NCBI RefSeq assembly: GCF_012524205.1
Contig: NZ_JABACI010000001.1
Coordinates: 1,426,001-1,490,000 of the forward strand
Source of the DNA: Microbacterium salsuginis
GTDB taxonomy: Bacteria; Actinomycetota; Actinomycetes; Actinomycetales; Microbacteriaceae
Direction of reading: 5' to 3'
DNA length: 64,000 bases
Notes under the pieces: generated by a model
Told to the model about the DNA's origin: nothing
What the model saw: only the letters and a program-made list of their open reading frames with translations
The model's database searches: none
In this document: piece by piece, positions 55,357 through 63,559 of the stretch
Layout: every line of letters starts with the position of its first letter
Numbering within the stretch: position 1 is the stretch's first letter
Position numbers and translations under genes: made by a program

Positions 55357-55893
55357 GTGTCGACGGAGAGCCGAGATCCGCGGGGGACCCCCGCCACCGA
55401 CCGGCTCAACTACACCGCCTACCGCTTGGCCCGCGCCCTCAACCGCGCCGCCGAGAACACCGCCCTCGCACACGGTGTGACCCTCCCCCAGTTCCTCATT
55501 CTTCAGGTGCTCGGCGAGGGGGTCCCGCTGTCGAACGCGCAGGTCGCTCGGCGAACGTTCGTCAGCTCCCAGGCCGCGCACGTGGTCTCGGCCGAACTGC
55601 TCGACACGGGTCTGATCGAGCGGGTGGAGCACCCCACGAACCGGCGTGTGCGGCTGGTGCGCCTGAGCGAGACCGGCTGGGACACGCTCGCCAAGTGCGA
55701 GGCCGAGATCCGCGAGCGCGAGGACCGGTTGGCCGAGATCATCGGCCCCGACCTGGGCGGCACGCTCGCCGAGGTGCTGGACCGCGCGGCCGACACGCTC
55801 GCCGGCGGCTACTTCGGGGATGCGGATGCCGAGGCCGAGGCGGTCGCCAAGCGCCGACGTCCCAGCAGGGGATCGGGGCTGGCTCCGGCCTGA
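55357..55893 (+). CDS. MarR family transcriptional regulator
   Basis: 178 aa. A helical N-terminus (NYTAYRLARALNRAAENTALAHG) precedes the winged helix (LPQFLILQVLGEGVPLSNAQVARRTFVSSQAAHVVSAELLDTGLIERVEHPTNRRVRLVRLSETG) over about residues 50-115. The start is GTG 55357. It is convergent with the MFS gene of the CoA operon, 56 bases apart. It may regulate either the P450 operon or the large minus-strand operon. Ligand unknown. Confidence 0.9.
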   Translation: MSTESRDPRGTPATDRLNYTAYRLARALNRAAENTALAHGVTLPQFLILQVLGEGVPLSNAQVARRTFVSSQAAHVVSAELLDTGLIERVEHPTNRRVRLVRLSETGWDTLAKCEAEIREREDRLAEIIGPDLGGTLAEVLDRAADTLAGGYFGDADAEAEAVAKRRRPSRGSGLAPA

Positions 55894-55948
55894 AACGCCG
55901 GCTCGGACGGGCCGTGACCGTCGCGGACGGCCGGGCCGACGGCATCCG

Positions 55949-57145
55949 TCATCGCCTGCGCAGCCGGACGGCCACGAACGTCGCGCACGCGAGGCCGGCG
56001 AGGCCGCCGATCCCCAACGCCATCCGGCCGCCCTGGGCGTCGATGACCCAGCCCATGAGGAGCGCGCCGAAGGGGACCATGCCGTAGTTGCCGAGCGTCA
56101 CCAGTGACATCGTCCGGCCGATCTGATCGGGCGTCACACTGACCTGGGCGGCCGCGTTGAGGATGCCCTGGTAGTACCCGACGCCGAGCCCGAGCAGCGG
56201 ACCGACCGCGAGCAGTATGGCGAGCGTGGGTGCCGCGGCGCTCAGCAGCAGCGCTGCACCCAGTCCCCCGCACGCGACGATGAGCGAGCGGACCGTGACG
56301 CGATCACGTCCTGCGGCGAGGACGCCGCCCACGATCGCGCCGAGAGCGTTCAGCGTGTGCGTCACCCCGACAGCCGTGGCGTCGCCGGCGAACGTGAGGG
56401 TGACGGTCGACGTCAGCACGAGCATGAGGTTGAGGGCGAGCAGCGCCACGACCGCGTTGACGACGAGGAGCGTCACCAGTTCGCGAGAGAAGAACGAGGG
56501 ACGGATGCCGCCGCCCGGCCGATCCGCGCGCCGAGCACGCGGGAACAGCCGCGCGGGGCGGATCGCCACGATCGATGCGAACACCAGCAGGAACGACGCC
56601 GAGTTGATCAGCATGCACGCGGTCGGGCCCAGGGCCTGGAAGGCGATGCCGGCCAGCCCCGGGCCGATGGAGCGCGCCGAGGCGAGCGCGATGGTGCTGA
56701 GCGAGACGGCGCGCCCGAGGCGCTCCGGTCCGACGATCTCGAAGATGATCGCCTGCGCGGCGACCCGCTCGAACGCGTGCACCGTGCCGAGCGCGCCGAC
56801 CAAGGCGTAGATCGCAAGGATCGACGGTTCGGGGGCGAGCGTGACGACGGCCAGTCCCGCCACGACGAGTGCCGACGCCAGCGACGTGACCAGCAGGATC
56901 GTGCGCGGCCGCACCCGGTCGGCGAGACGGCCCGCCGGGATGCTCAGCACGAGGAGCGGCAGGAACTGCGCGATCGTCACACCGCTGAGCGCCTGCGCGC
57001 TCCCGGTCGCCTCGAGCACGACCAGCGACAGCGCGAGGTTCTGGAACCACGTGCCGGTGTTCGAGATCACCTGGCCGCTGAAGTACAGCGAGAAGCGTCC
57101 GTTGCCGAACGGCCCGAAGACGCGCAGGTGCGGCGCCCGGCTCAT
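55949..57145 (-). CDS. Major facilitator superfamily transporter (enterobactin-exporter/MFS_3 type)
   Basis: 398 aa, about 12 membrane helices, GRFSLYFSGQVISNTGTWFQNLALSLVVLEATGS at the N-terminus and LSIPAGRLADRVRPRTILL (motif A) near residue 75. These are hallmarks of the DHA3/EntS-like exporters. It is the last of the eight-gene minus-strand operon and overlaps the preceding dehydratase-like gene by 4 bases (ATGA). In that setting it could export an end product or an overflow acid of the CoA pathway, or provide resistance to the imported compound. Confidence 0.88.
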   Translation of the reverse strand: MSRAPHLRVFGPFGNGRFSLYFSGQVISNTGTWFQNLALSLVVLEATGSAQALSGVTIAQFLPLLVLSIPAGRLADRVRPRTILLVTSLASALVVAGLAVVTLAPEPSILAIYALVGALGTVHAFERVAAQAIIFEIVGPERLGRAVSLSTIALASARSIGPGLAGIAFQALGPTACMLINSASFLLVFASIVAIRPARLFPRARRADRPGGGIRPSFFSRELVTLLVVNAVVALLALNLMLVLTSTVTLTFAGDATAVGVTHTLNALGAIVGGVLAAGRDRVTVRSLIVACGGLGAALLLSAAAPTLAILLAVGPLLGLGVGYYQGILNAAAQVSVTPDQIGRTMSLVTLGNYGMVPFGALLMGWVIDAQGGRMALGIGGLAGLACATFVAVRLRRR

Positions 57146-58404
57146 CGCGCGGCCGGCACGCGCTCCCGCACGAAGCCCGCGATCCGCTCCCGCACATCGC
57201 CCGTCGCACGCGGGTCGGCGTTGCTCGCGCGGATCTCGAGAACCGGGATGCCGCGCTCCTCGAGCGCCGACGTGATCACACCGGGGGCGGGAGTGTCGTC
57301 GGCGACGAGATGCACCACGCCGTCGACGCCGTGGGCGAGCGCCTCCTTGACGTACCACGACGACGACATCGGCGGCACGTACAGCAGGTCGGTGAGCCCC
57401 ACGAACCGCGCGGCGAGCGTCCTGACGGGGTCATCGCCGTAGCGGACGTAGCCGTCCGCGGCGATCGCGAGGTACATCGACCACACGAAGACCGCGCCGA
57501 ACTCGTCCTGGAACGACCGGTACATCTCGAGGTCCGACCACAGGCCGCGGCCGATCCACATCAGGCGCCGCCGCTCGCCGGTGCAGACGGCGTGGCCATC
57601 GTCGATGCGACGGGCGACTTCGTCGTGGAGGCGCCGCGCGGCGGAGACAGCCCATGGAGTGCCGCGATGCCACTGCGGCACCATGACCGCCGGGATGATG
57701 TCCGTCACCTCGACGGGCAGAGGGCGGGCGGATGCCAGCAGGTCGCGCGTGCGCCGGTTCCACTCGGCCTGTTCGTTGGCCAGCGCCATGATCGCGGCCA
57801 GCTCGTCGAGGTCGAGGGTGCGACGAACGCGCTGCTCGAGCGTCGCGGCCAGCATCCGGATCTCGCCCTCCAGCAGATCGACGCGGGCCGCCCCGAAGAC
57901 GTCTTCCCACTCGTGCGCCACACGGTCCCACCAGCCCGCCGGGGCGGGCACGGCGGCGGTGCGCGACAGCAGGAACGTCTCGGTGCCCGGGCGGCGGCCC
58001 CACCGCTCGAAGATCTTGTGCGTGACGTCGCCGCTGCGCTCGGCGATCGCGAAGCGGGGTTCGGGCAGCCCTCCCCACGGCGCGAGCTCCGCGGGCAGCT
58101 CCTGAGCACCCAGCGGCAGTACGTCGTACTGGCGGCTGTCGTCGGGCAGCCCCTGCGCCGCGACCGCGGCGAGGCTGGCTGCCCCCGCGCGCTTGGCGGA
58201 GATGATCGACGACCACCACTGGTTCACGACGTACGGGATTCCGAGAGCCCGCAGCAGCTCGTGCGGGGCATCCGCGTTCGCCAGCGCGATGGGCTCGCCT
58301 TCGCGCGCCCGGTCGGCAAGGCCCAGGAACCACTCCTTCTGGAACGCCGTCGCCGCGGCGGCGCTCTCGAGCCGCGGCTGGCCCGCGGGGTGAGGTCCAC
58401 TCAT
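57142..58404 (-). CDS. 2-hydroxyacyl-CoA dehydratase-like protein, larger subunit (HgdB/FldC type), cysteine-poor
   Basis: 420 aa. The fold is recognised by the N-terminal QKEWFLGLADRAREGEPIALANADAPHELLRALGIPYVVNQW, the middle VVQPWH-like stretch, RRLMWIGRGLW (usually the cluster-loop RILITGCP) and the C-terminal HGVDGVVHLVADDTPAPGVITSALEERGIPVLEI. In true dehydratases the last block carries Cys where ADDTPAP stands. Only one Cys remains (HAVCTGE). So a [4Fe-4S] cluster is unlikely. The ATG overlaps the upstream subunit's stop by 4 bases. Together with the partner it may still bind CoA esters with a different chemistry. Confidence 0.72.
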   Translation of the reverse strand: MSGPHPAGQPRLESAAAATAFQKEWFLGLADRAREGEPIALANADAPHELLRALGIPYVVNQWWSSIISAKRAGAASLAAVAAQGLPDDSRQYDVLPLGAQELPAELAPWGGLPEPRFAIAERSGDVTHKIFERWGRRPGTETFLLSRTAAVPAPAGWWDRVAHEWEDVFGAARVDLLEGEIRMLAATLEQRVRRTLDLDELAAIMALANEQAEWNRRTRDLLASARPLPVEVTDIIPAVMVPQWHRGTPWAVSAARRLHDEVARRIDDGHAVCTGERRRLMWIGRGLWSDLEMYRSFQDEFGAVFVWSMYLAIAADGYVRYGDDPVRTLAARFVGLTDLLYVPPMSSSWYVKEALAHGVDGVVHLVADDTPAPGVITSALEERGIPVLEIRASNADPRATGDVRERIAGFVRERVPAAR

Positions 58405-59447
58405 GCCGGCACCGCCCTCGCGACGATCTCGCGCACGAGGTCCTGGGTCGCTTGCGTCTCGCCCCCGGGCGCCACGCGCACGCTGACGAACGGTATGCCC
58501 TCGAGCGCATCACGCTGATCGGCGAGGTCCCACAGCGGCGCCTCGTCGAGCTCGCGGATGATCGCGGCCACGGCGTCTGCGCCCGCCTCGCGTGCGAGGT
58601 CGCGGGTGAACGCGGCGCGCACCCCAGCCGGCGCGGTTGCCGACGTGGTGACGCGGGCGGAGTGCGCCTCGATGAGCCCATCGAGCACGTGCTCCGCGGT
58701 CTCGCCGCGCACCGCCTCGCCCAGCCACGCCGCATCGCCGGTGTCGTGGTCCTCGCTGACGATCACGCAGCGGCCATCGCTCTCGAGCTCGCGATAGCAC
58801 GCGGCGTCAGGGTGGGAGGAGCCGGTCACGTGGACCCTGATCGCACCCGGCGGGGTGGGTCCCGCCTGCGCTCCGGCGCTGTCGAGGCGCGTCACGGCGT
58901 CGGCGGGCGCCAGGCGCGCCGCATCATGGATCGCGGCGAGCGCGTCGGCGCCCGTGCACAGCGAAGGGTGGGCTCGCCGGCGGGAACGCAAGCGGCCCAG
59001 CGCCTCGCCGACGGCCGCCTCCGCGTCCGCCGCGGCGGCGAGGGATGCGTCGTCCCAGGCGCGCCCCGTCACGGTGCCGCAGAACGCGGCGAGCGTCTCG
59101 AGCTGAGAGCGCGCGAACCGGCGCGCAGGCTCGGAGGCTTCTCTCGGCATGTCGAGCAGGTGCACCGGGACCTTCGACGTCGTGGCGCGCAGCACATAGA
59201 AGAGGCGCAGGTGGGCCTGGGAGTCGTTGCACACGATCAACGCGTCCAGCGGCTCCGCGCCGTTGCGCAGCTCGGTGAGCAGGCGCGCCACGGCCGCATC
59301 GGTCGCGCCGAGAAGCTGCTGCGCACCGGGGTCGATGGCGCCGGTCCATGACCCCGTCAGGCGATACGGGCGGGCGCCGAGCGCGAGGAGCAGCTGCCGT
59401 GGCACATCGTTGCCCACGACGCCGATCACGGGTGCGCTCGCGGTCAC
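58401..59447 (-). CDS. 2-hydroxyacyl-CoA dehydratase-like protein, smaller subunit (HgdA/FldB type), diverged
   Basis: 348 aa. The start is GTG 59447, overlapping the CoA-transferase stop (GTGA). Recognisable blocks are GVVGNDVPRQLLLALGARPYRLTGSW at the N-terminus, DALIVCNDSQAHLRLFYVLR (matching the 'CD..R' segment, here CND) and FCGTVTGRAWDDASLAAAADAEAAVGEALGRLRSRRRAHPSLCTGADALA. The Cys-Pro-Phe-Val-Arg block of true members is absent. Its short C-terminal half is more divergent than the first. It is presumed to pair with the 57142 product. No HgdC-type activator ATPase is in the window. Confidence 0.68.
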   Translation of the reverse strand: MTASAPVIGVVGNDVPRQLLLALGARPYRLTGSWTGAIDPGAQQLLGATDAAVARLLTELRNGAEPLDALIVCNDSQAHLRLFYVLRATTSKVPVHLLDMPREASEPARRFARSQLETLAAFCGTVTGRAWDDASLAAAADAEAAVGEALGRLRSRRRAHPSLCTGADALAAIHDAARLAPADAVTRLDSAGAQAGPTPPGAIRVHVTGSSHPDAACYRELESDGRCVIVSEDHDTGDAAWLGEAVRGETAEHVLDGLIEAHSARVTTSATAPAGVRAAFTRDLAREAGADAVAAIIRELDEAPLWDLADQRDALEGIPFVSVRVAPGGETQATQDLVREIVARAVPA

Positions 59448-60688
59448 AGCACCCCGTCCTGACGCAGCTGCGCCACTCGCTCGGCGTCATAGCCGAGCAG
59501 GTCGCCGAGCACCCCGTCGGTGTGCTCGCCCAGTCCGGGCGCGGGCTTGGACAGGTCGGCGCGGCTGCGCGAGAAGACCACGGGGAGCCCCGTGCCGTAC
59601 AGCCCCTCGAAGTGGCCGAACTGCGGGTGCACCAGCGGAACGACCTCGCCTCTGCCGGTCACGATGTCGTCGCGCACGGCGGTCGCCGTGTCGCGTACCG
59701 GGGCCGCGGGGACGCCGTTGTGCTCGAAGGCCGACAGCACCTCCGCCGACGACCGGGTACGTGCCCACTCGCTCACCAGCGCGTGCAGCTCGTCGGCATT
59801 GTCGACGCGCGCATCACGCGAGGAGAAGCGCGGGTCGTCGACGAGCTCGGGCCGGCCGATCGCGGCGAGCGTGCCCTCGGCGAAGGCGTCGGTCGGTGCG
59901 CAGATCGCGAACCACCCGTCGACGGACTGGAACGTGCCGAACGGTGCCAGGCGAGGCACGACCGCGCCCGTCCGCAGCGGGAACCCGACCGACTCCAGGG
60001 CGTCGAACGGCTCGCAGGCGACGAGCGACGTGAGGCTGCCGAGCATCGAGACGTCGACGTGCTGGCCCTCACCGGTGCGCTCGGCATCCATCACGGCGGC
60101 GAGCGTTCCGATCACCGCGAACAGCGGCGCCACCAGGTCGCCGATCGGCAGGCCGAACCGCACCGGAGCGTCGCCGGGCTCGCCGGCGGTCATCATGACG
60201 CCGCTCAAGGCCTGGATGATCGTGTCCATCGCCTTGCCCTCGCCCGGTACGCCCTGCGCGCCGAACCCGCTGATCGAGGTGTAGACGATGCGTGGGTTGA
60301 TCTGCTGCACGGCGGCGAAGTCGATGCCGAGGCGCCGCGTGACGCCGGCGCTGTAGTTCTCGACGACGATGTCGGCGTGGCGCACGAGATCGAAGAACAC
60401 CTCGCGGCTGGCGGCGTGCTTGAGGTTGAGCGTGATGCTCTCCTTGCCGCGGCCGCGCGCCATCATCGACACCGACATGTCGTCGGGCCCGGTGCGGCGC
60501 AGCTGCAGCCCGTCGGCGGTGACATACGGCGAGTTGTTGCGCGACGAGTCCCCGCCGCGCTCGGGGTTCTCGACCTTGATGACGCGTGCGCCGAGGCTCG
60601 CGAGCAGCAGCGTCGCGTAGGGGCCCGCGAGCGCGGTGGTCAGATCGATCACGGTCTTGCCCGCAAGGGGGGCGTCAGGATTGCTCAT
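59444..60688 (-). CDS. CaiB/BaiF-type (class III) CoA-transferase
   Basis: 414 aa. The N-terminus PLAGKTVIDLTTALAGPYATLLLASLGARVIKVENPERGGDSSR is diagnostic. The catalytic Asp is in GKAMDTIIQALSGVMM near residue 167. RFGLPIGDLVAPLFAVIGTLAAVMDAERTGEGQHVDVSML and the late RFSSRDARVDN also fit. It moves CoA between a donor thioester and a carboxylate via a glutamyl/aspartyl-CoA-type intermediate. ATG 60688 overlaps the CapA-like gene's stop by 4 bases. Placed before two dehydratase-like subunits it parallels FldA-FldBC and HadA-HadBC, where a CaiB-type enzyme makes the 2-hydroxyacyl-CoA. Confidence 0.9.
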   Translation of the reverse strand: MSNPDAPLAGKTVIDLTTALAGPYATLLLASLGARVIKVENPERGGDSSRNNSPYVTADGLQLRRTGPDDMSVSMMARGRGKESITLNLKHAASREVFFDLVRHADIVVENYSAGVTRRLGIDFAAVQQINPRIVYTSISGFGAQGVPGEGKAMDTIIQALSGVMMTAGEPGDAPVRFGLPIGDLVAPLFAVIGTLAAVMDAERTGEGQHVDVSMLGSLTSLVACEPFDALESVGFPLRTGAVVPRLAPFGTFQSVDGWFAICAPTDAFAEGTLAAIGRPELVDDPRFSSRDARVDNADELHALVSEWARTRSSAEVLSAFEHNGVPAAPVRDTATAVRDDIVTGRGEVVPLVHPQFGHFEGLYGTGLPVVFSRSRADLSKPAPGLGEHTDGVLGDLLGYDAERVAQLRQDGVL

Positions 60689-61827
60689 CGTGTGCTTTCC
60701 CCCGCGCGGACGACGAGTCGATCGCCGTCCCACGCGAGATCAGTGGCGAAACCGGCGTGTGCCGTGATCGTGCGCAGGTAAGAGGCGACCTGCTCGCCGC
60801 GCTCGGAGCGCCCGACGGGCACCGGGCGCGCCTCGTCGTCGATCCAGCACGGCAGGAGCGCCGCGCGCACCTCGCCGCCTTCGATCACCAGTTCGGCGAT
60901 CGCGGTCTGCCGGCTCTCGGGGTGGAACGGATACTCGGGCATCGCGGCATCCGGTTCGAAACCGAACAGACGCCGCCGCTGCCGCGCCCACGCCACGCGC
61001 TCGGGCGACCCCTCCGGCGAGACCGAGAGGGCGCTCGTCACGGTCGCGAAGTTGCCGAGGCCGTGGAAGATCGCGCGACCGCGATAGACCTCCACGCCCT
61101 TCGCGATATGCGCGTGATGCGCGATCACGGCGTGGGCTCCGGCATCCACCACCGCATGCGAGACCTCGATCTCGTAGTCCGCGATGTCGGCGGGGACGTG
61201 GACGAGGCCCTTGTGCAGCGCGACGACGACGATCTCCGCGTGGGCGGCGGCGACCTCGACGGCTTCGCGGAGTCGGGCCAGGCTCGTGGGCTCCGCATAC
61301 GTGCGCACGCGCGGCGGTCCGCCCGGGTTCGCGCCTCGCACCTCGTAATGCGTGATGACCTCGACGTACGCGGCGCCCGGCTTGAGACTCGACGCCCACG
61401 TCTCGCGCGGACCGACGCAGTTGACGCTCAGCACCGCGACACGAGTGCCGTCCACGTCGGCGATCACCGGCGTGAACGCCTCGTCGAGATTCTCGCCGAC
61501 GCCGACCGTGCGCAGGCCGCGCTCGGCGCAGTGGCGCACGGTGTCGCGGATGCCCTCGGGCCCGAAGTCGTACACGTGGTTGCCGGCGAGGGTCAGGATG
61601 CCGAACCCGGCCTCGGCGAGAGCGTCCAGAGCCGACGGCGGCCCCGGCAGCGCCGGGACATCCGTCGTCTGCACCACCGCCCCATCGGCCTCGACGTCCA
61701 GATGCGGGATCTCGAGCTGCCCGATGAGCAGGTCGCTCTCGCGCAGCAGCTCTCGGGCCGGCGCCAGGAGCGGTCGCGCGTCCTCGCGCTCGAGCACCAG
61801 GTCGCCGACGGCGCGGATCGTCGTCAC
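60685..61827 (-). CDS. CapA-like metallophosphatase family protein
   Basis: 380 aa. Metallophosphatase motifs are AVGDLVLE near residue 5, IGQLEIP, AGNHVYDFGPEGIRDT near residue 70, VVALHKG near residue 165, and AHHAHIAKGVEVYRGRAIFHGLGNF near residue 205. GTG 61827 overlaps the ABC ATPase stop (GTGA). CapA/PgsA proteins are usually membrane-linked poly-gamma-glutamate factors, but here no signal or membrane helix is present, so it is cytoplasmic. It may be a phosphatase or an amide-bond hydrolase acting on the imported substrate before CoA transfer. Odd company for a CoA-transferase. Confidence 0.85.
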   Translation of the reverse strand: MTTIRAVGDLVLEREDARPLLAPARELLRESDLLIGQLEIPHLDVEADGAVVQTTDVPALPGPPSALDALAEAGFGILTLAGNHVYDFGPEGIRDTVRHCAERGLRTVGVGENLDEAFTPVIADVDGTRVAVLSVNCVGPRETWASSLKPGAAYVEVITHYEVRGANPGGPPRVRTYAEPTSLARLREAVEVAAAHAEIVVVALHKGLVHVPADIADYEIEVSHAVVDAGAHAVIAHHAHIAKGVEVYRGRAIFHGLGNFATVTSALSVSPEGSPERVAWARQRRRLFGFEPDAAMPEYPFHPESRQTAIAELVIEGGEVRAALLPCWIDDEARPVPVGRSERGEQVASYLRTITAHAGFATDLAWDGDRLVVRAGESTR

Positions 61828-62633
61828 GCGCCCACCTCGCGCGCGGGCGTCGCCGCGGTGCGCGTCAGGAAGGTCCGCAGTCGTGTCGACCGCGGGGCGT
61901 CGAAGAACTCCGTCGACGGGCGGTCCTCGATCACCTGTCCGTCGGCCATGAACACGCACCGGTCGGCGACGTGGCGGGCGAAGTCGAGCTCGTGCGTGAC
62001 GACGATCATCGTCATGCCGGACTCTGCCAGGTCCTTCATCACCTGCAGCACCTCGTCGACGAGCTCCGGGTCGAGCGAGCTCGTCGGCTCATCGAAGAGC
62101 AGGATGCGCGGGTTCGTGGCCACCGCGCGGGCGATCGCCACGCGCTGCTGCTGGCCGCCCGACAGCTGGCGCGGGTGGGCGTCTGCCTTGTCGGCGAGGC
62201 CGACCCGGTTCAGCAGCTCCAGCGCGCGGGCCTTCGCCTCACCCGCGGGCACGCCGTGCACCTTGATCGGCGCCTCGGTGATGTTGCGCAGCACCGTCCA
62301 GTGCGGAAACAGGTTGAACTGCTGGAACACCATGCCCATGCGACGCTGCTGCCGCTTCACATCGGCGTCGGTGAGGGGACGGATGCCGTCACGATGGCGT
62401 TCGTAGCCGAGCAGCTCTCCGTCGAGGTACATCGCGCCGCCCTCGATCGACTCGAGCTGGTCGATGCAGCGCACCAGAGTCGACTTGCCCGAGCCCGACG
62501 GCCCGAGCACCGCGACGACCTCCTGTGCGTGCACCTCGAAGTCGACGCCGTCGAGGGCGACGTTGTCGCCGTACTCCTTGCGCACCCCGACGACCTGCAG
62601 CACCGGAGTCACGCTCGTGTTCTGGCCGGTCAT
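61824..62633 (-). CDS. Polar amino acid-type ABC transporter ATP-binding protein (GlnQ family)
   Basis: 269 aa. Walker A GPSGSGKST, FQQFNLFPHWTVLRNI (GlnQ-type Q-loop), signature [15 protein letters not shown], Walker B LLFDEPTSSLDPELV and switch VVTHELDFARHVAD are all standard. ATG 62633 overlaps the permease stop by 4 bases. It energises uptake of an amino acid or an amino-acid-like carboxylate whose binding protein is encoded at the right edge. Confidence 0.93.
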   Translation of the reverse strand: MTGQNTSVTPVLQVVGVRKEYGDNVALDGVDFEVHAQEVVAVLGPSGSGKSTLVRCIDQLESIEGGAMYLDGELLGYERHRDGIRPLTDADVKRQQRRMGMVFQQFNLFPHWTVLRNITEAPIKVHGVPAGEAKARALELLNRVGLADKADAHPRQLSGGQQQRVAIARAVATNPRILLFDEPTSSLDPELVDEVLQVMKDLAESGMTMIVVTHELDFARHVADRCVFMADGQVIEDRPSTEFFDAPRSTRLRTFLTRTAATPAREVGA

Positions 62634-63559
62634 GCCACCGCCTCCGTCCGCTCGACGACGCGGCGGGCGACGGCGGCTCGCGACATGCCCTTGCTGAAGT
62701 GCCGTTCCACCCTGCGCTGCACGAGCGTCAGTGCGGTGACGACGACCAGGTACCAGATGACGGCGACGAGCAGCATGGGCACCACTTCATACGTGCGGTT
62801 GTAGATGACCTGCACCGAGTGCAGCAGGTCGCCCATCGCGATGACGCTCACGAGCGACGTTCCCTTCAGGAGCGCGATCACCTGCGAGCCCGTCGGCGGG
62901 ATGATGACCCGCATCGCCTGCGGCAGCACGACGCGGGTGAACGAATGCCAGCGACTGAAGCCCATGGCGGCCGCGGCATCCCGCTGTCCGGAGTCGACCG
63001 ACAGGATGCCGGCGCGGATGATCTCGGCCATGTACGCCGCCTCGTGGAGAGAGAGTCCGATGATCGCGGCGGTGAGCGGCGTGATGAGATCGTTGGTCGG
63101 CCAGCTGAACAGCTCCGGCCCGAACGGCACTCCGACCGCCAGGCGCGGCAGCAGGTACGCGAGGTTGTACCAGAAGATCAGCTGCACGAGCGGCGGAACC
63201 CCACGGAACACCCCGACGAACACGATGCAGGCCCACCGCAGCGGTGCGAACTCGGCCAACTGCCCGGCGGCGAGCGCGGTCCCCAGGAGCGACCCGAGAA
63301 CCATGCCCACGATCGTGAGCATGATCGACATGCCCAGCCCCATGAGCACGCTCGGATTGAAGAGGTACTCGCCGACAACGGGCCAGTCGAACCGCTCGTT
63401 GGTCACGAGGAAGACGGCGATCTGGACCGTGACGAGCGCCAGCAGGATGCCGACCACCACCCGCCACGGATGGATCCGGCGTCGTGCCCTCGCGGCGTCG
63501 ATCGATCTGTCGGCCGATGGGTTGCGCACCGGCTGGGTGGTGAGGTCTGTCATCGTCAC
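62630..63559 (-). CDS. Polar amino acid-type ABC transporter permease (HisM/GlnP family)
   Basis: 309 aa with an Arg-rich cytoplasmic N-terminus, a first helix (WRVVVGILLALVTVQIAVFLV) and about four or five more. The EAA loop is GQRDAAAAMGFSRWHSFTRVVLPQAM, and SLHEAAYMAEIIRAGILSVD is the family hallmark. GTG 63559 gives a GTGA overlap with the binding-protein stop, the pattern of all other junctions in this operon; ATG 63553 is the alternative. A single permease gene suggests a homodimer. Confidence 0.9.
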   Translation of the reverse strand: MTMTDLTTQPVRNPSADRSIDAARARRRIHPWRVVVGILLALVTVQIAVFLVTNERFDWPVVGEYLFNPSVLMGLGMSIMLTIVGMVLGSLLGTALAAGQLAEFAPLRWACIVFVGVFRGVPPLVQLIFWYNLAYLLPRLAVGVPFGPELFSWPTNDLITPLTAAIIGLSLHEAAYMAEIIRAGILSVDSGQRDAAAAMGFSRWHSFTRVVLPQAMRVIIPPTGSQVIALLKGTSLVSVIAMGDLLHSVQVIYNRTYEVVPMLLVAVIWYLVVVTALTLVQRRVERHFSKGMSRAAVARRVVERTEAVA

